From assembly GCF_014203535.1 (NCBI RefSeq), contig NZ_JACHJI010000021.1:29875-93874 (forward strand): DNA of 64,000 bases, in the 5' to 3' direction. The stretch is from Streptomyces griseomycini. Lineage in GTDB: Bacteria; Actinomycetota; Actinomycetes; Streptomycetales; Streptomycetaceae. Within the stretch, counting starts at the first letter, position 1, and every line of letters begins with the position of its first letter. A program made the position numbers and the translations under genes. Shown one piece after another: positions 26,201 through 34,045 of the stretch. Below the pieces are notes generated by a model. The model saw only the letters and a program-made list of their open reading frames with translations, did not search any database and was not told the origin of the DNA.

Positions 26201-27215
26201 ACGCGCCCTGCAGGCATACGCCGCGCTGCTGCGCCAGGACCGCGCCGACACCATGGTCGGCGACCGGCTGCGCGCCGCCCCCGAACCGGTCGCCCCGTCG
26301 GCGCCCGCGGCCGACGAACCCGCCTTCCCGGCCTGGAACGACCACGACGCCCGCCCGTACGGAGCACTGCCCGCCGCCCAGCTGGAGGCCCGGCTGGCGA
26401 AGACGCTGCGGGCGGCCGCGACCACCGAGGACGCAGCCGAGGAGCGGACCCGCCGGGCCCGGGAACTGGCGGCCGCCGCGGCGGAGGAGCCCAGCGCCGG
26501 TCAGCGCACCGCGCAGGCCGCGGCCGCCGTCCTCGCAGCGGCCGACCGGCTCGCCGTCCGGGCCCAGCAGGAGGACGGCATGGCGCACCGCGCCGCGGCC
26601 ACCGCCGCACAGGCCGAGAGCGTCAAGGAAAAGATCGAGGCGGCCTTCGGCCGCAGTCGGCTTGCCCTGCGGCTGGCCGGCACCTCTCGCGCCGAACAGC
26701 AGGCCCTGCTCACCCAGTACACGCGGCAGCTGGCCGAGGCGCGCGAGGAACAGCAGCGTGCCGAACATGCCGCCGCCGCTGCCCGCCGGCAGGCCTGGCA
26801 GACGCTGCGCACCTCCCCGTACGCCGAGGCCCTCCGCGCCCACGGCGCGCTCAGCGAGGCCCCCGACGATCCGGCGGTCATGCGGCAGCGGTTCGCCGCG
26901 ATGCACGCCCACCTGCCCACGCTGGCCGCACAGATCGACACGGCCCGCGCCGAAGCCGCCCAGCAGGCCCGCCTCGAGGCCGTCGCGCTGCACACCAAGG
27001 CCCGCGATCTGCGCGAGGCTGCCGAGCAGCTCCAGGCCGAGCAGCAGGTGCGCCGCCACACCAGCGCCCAGGCCCCACAGCGGCACGCGGCCGACGAGGC
27101 GGCCCGCACTGCGGCGCTGCAGCAGGAGCAGCGACAGAGCGCACTGCGAGCCCGGCAGACCCGTGAACAGGCCGGGCACCGGCAGCCGGGCGACGGTGTC
27201 CGTACCGGTATGTGA
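23289..27215 (+). CDS. MobF-type conjugative relaxase-helicase
   Basis: A 1,308-residue protein from ATG 23289 with GAGGGG upstream. Residues 1-340 are the TrwC-type relaxase domain: QVEYRL near the start, RAYDLVADLPKSDSTLWALL, and the metal-binding triad HLHVHIVIVN at about 287-296. Residues 570-1000 are a RecD/TraI-like helicase with Walker A GVAGSGKT (593-600) and Walker B VLVLDEAAM. The last 300 residues are an Ala/Gln-rich coiled coil. Such enzymes nick oriT, stay bound to the strand, and unwind it during transfer. I could not assign the catalytic Tyr with confidence. It stops 81 bp before the first CRISPR array, separated from the rest of the transfer genes. Confidence 0.9.
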   Translation: MAWVTGIVDDGQVEYRLTGHAGCYVRHDGEGLAGQSRPDVGDQVDYRMDATEDGTLVWIGEGLTEVGQIPGTVLDEAGRHAARALAKGVHPLTGEQLVRTELRAHPRAKLTGARFVAAVEAAAEAAGCEPADLFAGKPKQAKKWATLTRMVHRKGERHRLQIDSLHRLARAAGLALEDVYDADELAEARAHEGERVSVRIRAYDLVADLPKSDSTLWALLAERHEKEFRALVHRAKREAFAELERWIGYGLAGENGELHRIATGGLLGWSVEHQSARPVDDTPGDPHLHVHIVIVNMARCEDGRWRAIANGGMDLHRHAKAFDALFKARVRALAHERFGVLRTRSPRTGAWEVEGIPEPLRDHYSRRAAQVDALAGADASREEKLRVSTETRHAKHDTGLIDLRATWRRRAEDLGHDVDAMVAAAAPGPPGPDGPLAVAGPDGPRIPSPERIAAEVFDPQHGLTAFDKEFSRAQLLARVADACPLGLEASELEALAERVLEVEGYAQALPPRGSQLMAHTERYTTRDIIRAEQTVVDQARVRHADGSARLSPGQAAAAVSVFEVAAGFTLAAEQRRVVERLLTAGHGVDAVVGVAGSGKTSLMEACRIGWDGVGLTYAGASLSAVAAQNLYEGSGIPSRTVAAWLQRIHDGDGLTGIDVLVLDEAAMTDDRSLAALLTEAARTGTKVIAIGDPQQLQAIGPGGGFAEVHRLVGGETLVVNRRQKDAGERAALEIWRTGAREQALNLLADRGRVHATDSADDARRSLLTAWDEARARYGDVYDMLENLVVLAARNHDAALLNAGAQALRRAAGELGRAHRYALPGGDHLTLAVGDVVRVRTNDYRSRRGAGPDILNGYRAVVTDIADDHRVQITWRRENGDGTTRTDQAWLTVDQVAAGALSLGYAMTIAASQGLTTDTALVYGLGANAYALYPGITRARTANRLWLPTAALEAPETRARLGEPHDETELLERALQAYAALLRQDRADTMVGDRLRAAPEPVAPSAPAADEPAFPAWNDHDARPYGALPAAQLEARLAKTLRAAATTEDAAEERTRRARELAAAAAEEPSAGQRTAQAAAAVLAAADRLAVRAQQEDGMAHRAAATAAQAESVKEKIEAAFGRSRLALRLAGTSRAEQQALLTQYTRQLAEAREEQQRAEHAAAAARRQAWQTLRTSPYAEALRAHGALSEAPDDPAVMRQRFAAMHAHLPTLAAQIDTARAEAAQQARLEAVALHTKARDLREAAEQLQAEQQVRRHTSAQAPQRHAADEAARTAALQQEQRQSALRARQTREQAGHRQPGDGVRTGM

Positions 27216-27296
27216 CCTAAGGCCGAACAGGCTCAGAGCCCCGCGTCCGAGGGTCCGGCGAAGACCAGGGAGACCACGTCGGGCGCGACTGGTTCG

Positions 27297-29227
27297 GGAG
27301 CCATCCCCGCGGGCGCGGGGAGCAGTACCGGTGGGACATCAACCAGACCGGTTGGGCGGGACCATCCCCGCGGGTGCGGGAGCAGACCGGCCTGTACCCG
27401 CCCGGCGGACTGCGGCAGGGGCCATCCCTGCGGGTGCGGGGAGCAGTTCCTCGCCCACCCCGAGCACGTGCTGGGCACGGGACCATCCCCGCGGGCGCGG
27501 GGAGCAGGGCACGAAGGCCGAGGACACACAGAAGGCGTTGGGACCATCCCCGCGGGTGAGGGGAGCAGGCCGGGGGCCGCGCCGCCGGTGTTGTTGACGT
27601 GGGACCATCCCCGCGAGCGCGGGGAGCAGTGACACACGGCTACGGACGGCACGGTGACGCAGGGACCATCCCCGCGGGTGCGGGGAGCAGGGGGGCACGC
27701 TCAGCGAGTCGACGCGCCGTTGGGGACCATCCCCGCGGGTGCGGGGAGCAGAGCACGAAGGCCTCTCAGAAGGTGCTTGCGGACCACAAGGGACAGGGAC
27801 TATCCCCGCGGGTGCGGGGAGCAGGCGTCGCCTTCGAGGTGGCGCCCTCGCGTATCGGGACCATCCCCGCGGGTGCGGGGAGCAGCTCGCCGCCCTCGCG
27901 GACGGCTCCTGCCGCTGGGGACCATCCCCGCGGGTGCGGGGAGCAGCGGGTTGCTCACGGGCTCGGCTCCTGGTCGTCGGGACCATCCCCGCGGGTGCGG
28001 GGAGCAGGCGTCGCCTTCGAGGTGGCGCCCTCGCGTATCGGGACCATCCCCGCGGGTGCGGGGAGCAGGTGCAGCTTGGCGAGGCCATGGCCGACCCGCA
28101 GGGACCATCCCCGCGGGTGCGGGGAGCAGCGGACCGGACCAACGGCGACACCGGTCGACGCGGGACCATCCCCGCGGGTGCGGGGAGCAGGATGCGCTCG
28201 AGCTCGATCGCGATTGCGGCCGGGGACCATCCCCGCGGGTGCGGGGAGCAGAGCCGGAGCCCCATCCTCAGCAGCGGGCCGTAGGGACCATCCCCGCGGG
28301 TGCGGGGAGCAGGAACTGCGCCTCGGTCAGCAGTTGGCCGACGATGGACCATCCCCGCGGGTGCGGGGAGCAGAGCCGGACACCCGCGAGGTCGACTCCG
28401 GCCTCGGGACCATCCCCGCGGGTGCGGGGAGCAGCCGCTCCGGAGGGCTCTTCCTCAGGCATCGACGGGACCATCCCCGCGGGTGCGGGGAGCAGCTCCT
28501 GTCACCACGCCGGTACTCTCTGCAAGCGGGACCATCCCCGCGGGTGCGGGGAGCAGTCGGGTCCCGCTGTGTGCTCGGGGGAGATCCTGGGACCATCCCC
28601 GCGGGTGCGGGGAGCAGTGCACGCTCACGATGGACAACAACGACGGCGCGGGACCATCCCCGCGGGTGCGGGGAGCAGCTCGTGCCGGTGCTGCCGACGA
28701 TCGCGGACGCGGGACCATCCCCGCGGGTGCGGGGAGCAGAGGTAGTCGGAGTTCGCGTCGAACCAGTTGACGGGACCATCCCCGCGGGTGCGGGGAGCAG
28801 ACCGCGACCCCAAGCTCGGGGCGGCTCTCCTGGGGACCATCCCCGCGGGTGCGGGGAGCAGGCCGAGCACACCCGCGACACCGGACACGAACGGGGACCA
28901 TCCCCGCGGGTGCGGGGAGCAGACGTCCTGAGTTCCTCCTCGCTGTAGAAGGAGGGGACCATCCCCGCGGGTGCGGGGAGCAGTCGTACACCACCGTCGT
29001 GAACCCGGCACCCTCGGGACCATCCCCGCGGGTGCGGGGAGCAGCGACGAGGGGTCTCCGTTGGGTCGGTCATGGCGGGACCATCCCCGCGGGTGCGGGG
29101 AGCAGCGCCCGTCAGCCTGTTGCGGCCCCGGCCACTGGGGACCATCCCCGCGGGTGCGGGGAGCAGCCGACTCAGGGGGTCGCGGCCGGGATCGCGACGG
29201 GACCATCCCCGCGGGTGCGGGGAGCAG
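27297..29227 (-). CRISPR. CRISPR array 1, type I-E, 32 repeats
   Basis: I count 32 repeats of 29 bp and 31 spacers, almost all 32-33 bp, with a 61-bp period. Read on the minus strand the repeat begins CTGCTCCCCGC and ends GCGGGGATGGTCCC, a typical actinobacterial type I-E repeat with a GC stem. The leader is at the right end (29228-29302), next to cas2. The left end is leader-distal and carries the degenerate repeats (27297, 27358 with one base missing, 27418, 27540, 27601), as expected for old units. Spacers at 27825-27856 and 28008-28039 are the same sequence. The spacer 27752-27795 is 44 nt and precedes a variant repeat. Confidence 0.97.
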
Positions 29228-29302
29228 ACTGGGTGACCTGCGGCTTTACTGGCGCTGGGGGTCGTTTCCGAGTACTTTCTTCGGTTCCGGCAAATAGGGC
29301 AT
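29228..29302 (-). promoter_or_regulatory. Leader of CRISPR array 1
   Basis: The 75 bp next to the newest repeat, read on the minus strand, start ATGCCCTATTTGCCGGAA and end CGCAGGTCACCCAGT. Both ends match the leader of array 2 at the same distance from the repeat, with one difference in the first 18 bases. This shared block probably contains the array promoter and adaptation signals. Confidence 0.7.
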
Positions 29303-29319
29303 AAGTGGCTCGATGTGTA

Positions 29320-29682
29320 TCAGCCCCTCCCGAAGCGTCGGCGTTTGGCGGCCCTGCTCCAGCCAGGTGGTGGACCGTTCTGGGGAGTTGGGCCGGGAGC
29401 GGGTGCGTTCGGGTCGGGGCGGCGGATCAGGGTGACGCCCTCGTGGTCGGTCGGGTGCCAGGCGTGGTCGTGGGTACGGAAGGTGAAGCCCTGCTCGTTG
29501 TTCGTGGTGTGGGCCAGCAGGGCGCGGCCCTGTCCCGCGTACTGCTGGACCTCTTCCCAGAGCACGTCGCGGATCCGGGCCGAGGGGTTGCCCACGAACA
29601 CGCCTGCGGAGATCTCCAGCAGCCAGCGCGTGAGGAAGCCGCGCAGGCCGGCCGGGCAGTTGGTGAGGACGATGACGGTCAC
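29320..29682 (-). CDS. cas2: CRISPR-associated endonuclease Cas2, type I-E
   Basis: A 120-residue Cas2e, the dimeric partner of Cas1 in spacer integration. It begins TVIVLTNCPAGLRGFLTRWL and continues EISAGVFVGNPSARIRDVLW, the characteristic type I-E Cas2 sequence, with a variable basic tail (GWSRAAKRRRFGRG). The GTG start overlaps the cas1 stop codon by 4 nt. It is the last gene of the cas operon, and its stop lies 18 bp before the array 1 leader. Confidence 0.93.
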   Translation of the reverse strand: MTVIVLTNCPAGLRGFLTRWLLEISAGVFVGNPSARIRDVLWEEVQQYAGQGRALLAHTTNNEQGFTFRTHDHAWHPTDHEGVTLIRRPDPNAPAPGPTPQNGPPPGWSRAAKRRRFGRG

Positions 29683-30647
29683 CAGAGCGCATCCCCGTAG
29701 TCGTCGGGTCCGTCGTGGTTGACGCCGGAGGCGACCTGGTGGCCGCCGTCGCTGTGGAGCGTGACGACGTCCCGGTCGTCGCCGGGGTCGGTGGGGCCGG
29801 CCGTTTCCGGGAGCAGGAGGCGTTTGATGTCGTCGACGCATCGGTTCAGCAGGGACGTTTCGTTGATGCGATCCCGCAGTGCGCGGCGGGTGCGGGGGCC
29901 GACGTCCTCCTCGTCCTGTGCGGCCACGTCGAAGGCGAGCGGGATGCCGATCTCCGTCTTGTAGAGGTCGGCGACGTCCAGGACGAAGGACAGTTCGTGG
30001 CCGGAGTGGACGAAACCGAGGGCCGGGCTGCATCCCAGGGAGGTGACGACGGCATGGGCGATGCCGTACATGCACTGGGCGGCGGCGGTGACGGCCTGGT
30101 TGACGGCGTCACCGTCGGCGAAGTCGCCGGGGGTGTAGCGGCGGCCCCGCCAGGGGACGCCGGTGCGGGCGGCCTCGGCTCGGTAACAGTCCTTGACGCG
30201 TCTTCCTTCGCGGCCGAGGAGTTCGTGCCGGGTGAGGCCGGCGGGGTCCTCGTCCGGGAAGCGCAGTTGGTACATCTTCCGTGCCATGGCGAGGCGGCTG
30301 CGTGGGTTGGCCCACTGCCGGGCCTGGGCCTCCATGAGGGCGGAGGAGCGGCTGAGGGCGCGGCCGGACGCGTAGTAGCGCACGCCGTGTTCACCGACCC
30401 AGCAGACCGCCGCGCCGGTCTCGCCCAGCACGCTCATGGCCTGGTGGGTGACGCGTGTGCCGGGGCCGAGGAGCAGGGTGCCGATGGTCGCCGACGGGAT
30501 GTGGGTGGTGCCTTCCGCGTCCTGGGCGGTGATGGCGTTGGCGTCGCGGTGGACCGTGCAGCGTTCCAGGTAGACGAAGGAGAGGCGTTCGTCGGTGCGG
30601 GTGAGCTGTCTTGGGGTGAGCGCCGGGCGTCGGGAGACCGTGCTCAT
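29679..30647 (-). CDS. cas1: CRISPR-associated integrase Cas1, type I-E
   Basis: A 322-residue Cas1e, the metal-dependent integrase for new spacers. Residues 20-110 form the beta-rich N-terminal domain (DERLSFVYLERCTVHRDANAI). The catalytic helical domain follows, with metal ligands expected in NQAVTAAAQCMYGIAH, FVHSGHELSFVLDVADLYK and the following DEEDVGPRTRR region. The ATG overlaps the stop of cas6 (ATGA). Complete and of normal length. Confidence 0.95.
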   Translation of the reverse strand: MSTVSRRPALTPRQLTRTDERLSFVYLERCTVHRDANAITAQDAEGTTHIPSATIGTLLLGPGTRVTHQAMSVLGETGAAVCWVGEHGVRYYASGRALSRSSALMEAQARQWANPRSRLAMARKMYQLRFPDEDPAGLTRHELLGREGRRVKDCYRAEAARTGVPWRGRRYTPGDFADGDAVNQAVTAAAQCMYGIAHAVVTSLGCSPALGFVHSGHELSFVLDVADLYKTEIGIPLAFDVAAQDEEDVGPRTRRALRDRINETSLLNRCVDDIKRLLLPETAGPTDPGDDRDVVTLHSDGGHQVASGVNHDGPDDYGDALW

Positions 30648-31432
30648 GGTGCTTGCCGGGTGGGCTGGGTGAGGGGTGCCAGGGTGAGGAGGCCGCAGCC
30701 GTAGGCGCGGGCCCGGCCGACGCCCTGGGTGAGGGTGCGGCGCAGGGCGTCGGGGTCGGTGACCTCCAGCCGTCCTTCGAAGGTGACGGTGACGACGGTG
30801 ACCGGTTTGTCCCGACGGCCGCCGGAGCTGCGGGACTTGTCGAAGGAGAGGGACCGCGTGTCCTGTACGGCCAGCTCGTACCGGTCGCCGGGGTGGGGGC
30901 GCTTGTGGTGGGTGGTGCCCTCGGGCAGGAGCCGCCGGTCCGCCGGCTTCTCGCAGACGCGGAAGCCGAGGCGTTTCTGGCGTTCCTCGTCGAGGAGCCA
31001 GCCCATCTGGTGGACGGGCGTGAGGTGAGCGGTGAGCTTGCGGGGTTCGCCCTCCTTGCGGCGGACGGTGTGCACGGGGTTCGCGGTCAGGCGGAACGCC
31101 CAGCGGTCGCCGGCGGTCAGCCGGTCGAGGAGCGGGGCGTAGGGCCGGGTCTGCCAGCCGGGGTTCTCGGGGCCGGCGACGGCGGGCCATCCGGCCTGCT
31201 CGACCAGGTGCGTCAGGTCGGGACGGTCGGGGCTGACGATGTACAGCAGCACCTCGGCGCGGGCCCGCTGGTCCAGCCGCCACAGCACGCGCGGTGCGCC
31301 CGGCACCGGGCTGTCGGAGGGCAGGATGTGCGGGAAGGACGACATGACGGCCGCGTGCATGGCCTGGGGCGAGGACAGGAGGCGTCGGGCGCCGGGCCGT
31401 GCGGTGTTGACGCGGAAGCGGGAGATGAACAT
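30644..31432 (-). CDS. cas6e: Cas6e (CasE/Cse3) crRNA endonuclease
   Basis: A 262-residue Cas6e that cuts the repeat hairpin and stays on the crRNA 3' end in Cascade. The N-terminal RAMP fold opens FISRFRVN. The likely catalytic His is in SSPQAMHAAVMSSFP (residue 26). The Gly-rich loop is GVGRARAYGCGLLTLAP near the C-terminus. The gene overlaps cas5 in a TGATG arrangement and cas1 by 4 nt, so it is translationally coupled on both sides. Confidence 0.95.
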   Translation of the reverse strand: MFISRFRVNTARPGARRLLSSPQAMHAAVMSSFPHILPSDSPVPGAPRVLWRLDQRARAEVLLYIVSPDRPDLTHLVEQAGWPAVAGPENPGWQTRPYAPLLDRLTAGDRWAFRLTANPVHTVRRKEGEPRKLTAHLTPVHQMGWLLDEERQKRLGFRVCEKPADRRLLPEGTTHHKRPHPGDRYELAVQDTRSLSFDKSRSSGGRRDKPVTVVTVTFEGRLEVTDPDALRRTLTQGVGRARAYGCGLLTLAPLTQPTRQAP

Positions 31433-32175
31433 CAGGCGCTCTCATCCTCCAGAGCGTCGAGGGCGGCGAACGGTTCGTGCGCGTCCTGCGCACGGCTGCC
31501 GCCCGCCGGGATCGGCGTGGGCACGGGGACGGTGACGACGGTACGCAGCGCGTGCCGCCGGTGGGCGGCGTCGAAGCTGATCGGCTGGTCGCGCAGGACG
31601 TCTGCTGCCCCGGCGGACTCGTCGGCGGCCGTCTCCCGCAGCACGGTCAGGTTCTGCGGGGTCCGGTGGCGTCTGCGGTACCAGACGGAGGCCTGCCACG
31701 GCACGCTCACCAGTACGTCCTCGAGGCGTGCGTCCTCGTACAGTCCGAGGTCGACCGGTTCGGAGGGCGGGCACGAGCGCCGCCCCAGGTAGGGCGGGTA
31801 CGCCGGAGCGCGCAGGGCGTCGTGCAGGCCGGTGAGCAGAGTGTGGTCGCCCTCGACGGCGGCGACGAAGACGGCGTCGGCGAGGTAGAACCGCTCGGAC
31901 AGCGGCATGGACGCGCCGGTGACGCCGTGGTGGGCGGTGTGGAAGTCCCGGACGCGGGTGCCGGACTGGTCGATGCGGACGCCGAACCGGAGCGCCGCCA
32001 GGGGGGCGAGGCGCGCGTCGTCGCCGCGTTCGATGCCGGACGCCGAAGCGAGCAGGCCGATGACACCGCTCTTGGTCGGGGCGGATTCGGTGGTGCGGCG
32101 GGTGAAGCGGGAGGAGGCCCCCCAGGACTGCAGGGGGCCTGCCAGGCGGAGGGCGAGCACGCTGGTGCGGCTCAT
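31432..32175 (-). CDS. cas5e: Cas5e (CasD) Cascade subunit
   Basis: A 247-residue Cas5e, which caps the 5' handle of the crRNA in Cascade. The start is typical: LALRLAGPLQSWGASSRFTRRTTE, then PTKSGVIGLLASASGIER. The middle carries RVRDFHTAHHG and AYPPYLGRRSCPPSEPV, both common in type I-E Cas5. It overlaps cas7 by 4 nt. Confidence 0.95.
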   Translation of the reverse strand: MSRTSVLALRLAGPLQSWGASSRFTRRTTESAPTKSGVIGLLASASGIERGDDARLAPLAALRFGVRIDQSGTRVRDFHTAHHGVTGASMPLSERFYLADAVFVAAVEGDHTLLTGLHDALRAPAYPPYLGRRSCPPSEPVDLGLYEDARLEDVLVSVPWQASVWYRRRHRTPQNLTVLRETAADESAGAADVLRDQPISFDAAHRRHALRTVVTVPVPTPIPAGGSRAQDAHEPFAALDALEDESA

Positions 32176-33368
32176 GCGGGCTTCTCCAGGCGTTCCGTGA
32201 CGGCCTGGCCGACGGCGGCGGCGAGTTCGCGCAGCGTGCCGGTCTCGGTGCCGAGTTCGGCGAGCTTCTGCGTGGCGGGGCCGACGCGCAGGACCCAGGT
32301 GAGGGTGGTCTCGGGGTCGCCGTAGGCGCGTTCGACGTCGGAGGCGTAGGCGGCGAGCCGGTCGGCGGCCTCGCGCAGGTGTCCGCCGCCGTCGCTGCGG
32401 ACCGGGTCCTCGAAGGCGGCGACGCAGCTGATCGGCCGGGTGGTGCGGAGCTTGACGACGACGGCGTCGGGCTCGGTGTGGTGACCGAAGGTGTTGATCT
32501 TGCCGGTGGGGAGGGAGGCGACGAAGGCGTGCACGAACGCCTCGACGGCGCGACGCACGGGCTCGGTGCGCGGTTCGTCGTCGCGCAGGCCCTGGCCGAG
32601 GTTGGCGGCGAGCTGGTGCACGCCGAGGGCGGCGTAGCGGTAAAGGGTGGCGGAGTTGAAGTCGACGGTGCCGATCATTCCGGCGCCGGTCTCCTCGTCC
32701 GTGTTCTCGTCGTCGACGGCGGTGTAGTAGTCGGACTCGTTGTCGACCCGGTGGACGCTGAGGGCGTGCGCGACCTGCACGGCGGCGTCGACGTTGATGT
32801 CGGCGACGTCGGCGACCATGCGTCCGAAGAGGGCGATGTCCACGGAGTGACGGGTGTCCGCGAGCTCCTTGGCGCGGGCCTTGTTCTCCTTGGTCTTCAG
32901 GAACGCCGTGATGTCGGCGGCGCCGTCGAGGGCGAGGCGGGCCAGGCCGTCGAGCTGCCGGGAGCTGAGGAAGACCAGGTACTTGCTTTCGGGGGCGGGG
33001 GTGGGGCTGCCGTCCTTCTTCGCCTGGTCGGCCTTCCGCTTGGGAACCTCGGTCTTGAAGCCCGCGGCCTTGACCGTCTCGTCGGCGAGGTTCAGTGCCG
33101 TCTCCCGTTCGACGGACGGGTCGAGCCCGGCGATCCGGTCCGCCAGGAGTTCCACCACCTTCTTGGTCCGCACGCCCAGCTCGGCGGGGTCGAGCAGGTG
33201 CTCGTCACGGAAGTAGGTGCGGATGGCCCGCTTCCACGCCTGGCTGGAGACACGGGCGCGGGGGACTCCGCCGTAGACGGCCGTCTTGGGCGCGCCCGTG
33301 TCGTCCCGGTTGAGGTTGCTGGGCGGGACGGTCTGCAGGGCGTGCACGTCCAGGAAGATGCGGTTCAC
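32172..33368 (-). CDS. cas7e: Cas7e (CasC) Cascade backbone subunit
   Basis: A 398-residue Cas7e from the GTG at 33368, which overlaps the cse2 stop codon. Six copies of this protein coat the crRNA spacer in Cascade. Characteristic segments are FLDVHALQTVPPSNLNRDDTGAPK, ARVSSQAWKRAIR, and HSVDIALFGRMVAD with FNSATLYRYAALGV. Length is normal for type I-E. Confidence 0.95.
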   Translation of the reverse strand: MNRIFLDVHALQTVPPSNLNRDDTGAPKTAVYGGVPRARVSSQAWKRAIRTYFRDEHLLDPAELGVRTKKVVELLADRIAGLDPSVERETALNLADETVKAAGFKTEVPKRKADQAKKDGSPTPAPESKYLVFLSSRQLDGLARLALDGAADITAFLKTKENKARAKELADTRHSVDIALFGRMVADVADINVDAAVQVAHALSVHRVDNESDYYTAVDDENTDEETGAGMIGTVDFNSATLYRYAALGVHQLAANLGQGLRDDEPRTEPVRRAVEAFVHAFVASLPTGKINTFGHHTEPDAVVVKLRTTRPISCVAAFEDPVRSDGGGHLREAADRLAAYASDVERAYGDPETTLTWVLRVGPATQKLAELGTETGTLRELAAAVGQAVTERLEKPA

Positions 33369-34045
33369 GAGGCGTCCTTGTCGGTGTCCGGGGTGGTGTT
33401 CTCGTCGGGGGCCGGCCGGGTCCGCCGCTGCTCGTGGAAGGAGCGACCCCACCTGCGGCGGACGGCGGCGGGCCCGTCGGGCCACTGCCAGATGTAGAGC
33501 TGGCCGGCGAGAAGGGCGTAGTCGAGCGGGATGTCGTCGCGGCGCAGCAGGGCGACGATGTCGCGCAGCCGCTGGGCGAGGGTGACGAGGTCGGCGGCGG
33601 CGCCCGCGCGGACCAGGCGCTTGCGGACGGGTTCGTCGACGCCGTCGGCCGGCATCAGGCGCCGGACCGCCGCGCCCAGGCCGCCCGGCCGCTCACGGGT
33701 GTGCCGGCGGTGCATGGGAAGGCCGCGGGACTGCTGGTGGAAGGCCCACAGCGTGAGGGCCGCGTGCAGCGCGTTCTCGGCACGGACCAGCTCCTGCTCG
33801 CTCAACGGCCGCGTCCCCCCGGCCGGAGTGTGGAGCGGGTCGGTGTCGATCAGGCTCCACAGGTCGGGCATCTCGCCCGCCTCGCGGCCTGCGCCGCGGC
33901 GCAGGCGGGCGAGCGCGGCGACGGCCTGGGACCTGTCCTTGAGGTAGCCCTCCTGCCAGGGGGCGATGTGCGCGGCGGCGAGCTCCGCGACCCTCTGGTG
34001 GACCGGGACTGCGGCGGGCGGGGCTGATGCGGATGCGGTGGTCAT
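33365..34045 (-). CDS. cse2: Cse2 (CasB) Cascade small subunit
   Basis: A 226-residue mostly helical, Arg-rich protein matching Cse2/CasB, two copies of which stabilise the R-loop. Recognisable stretches are ALARLRRGAGREAGEMPDLW, ENALHAALTLWAFHQQSR, RRLMPADGVDEPVRKR and LDYALLAGQLYIWQWPDG. It overlaps cse1 and cas7 by 4 nt on each side. Confidence 0.93.
   Translation of the reverse strand: MTTASASAPPAAVPVHQRVAELAAAHIAPWQEGYLKDRSQAVAALARLRRGAGREAGEMPDLWSLIDTDPLHTPAGGTRPLSEQELVRAENALHAALTLWAFHQQSRGLPMHRRHTRERPGGLGAAVRRLMPADGVDEPVRKRLVRAGAAADLVTLAQRLRDIVALLRRDDIPLDYALLAGQLYIWQWPDGPAAVRRRWGRSFHEQRRTRPAPDENTTPDTDKDAS

Noticed and set aside
27241..29304. Long reading frames with repeated motifs such as GPSPRVRGA and DHPRGCGEQ
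   Set aside because: These frames are translations of CRISPR array 1. The 61-bp period and the identical 29-bp repeats explain them.
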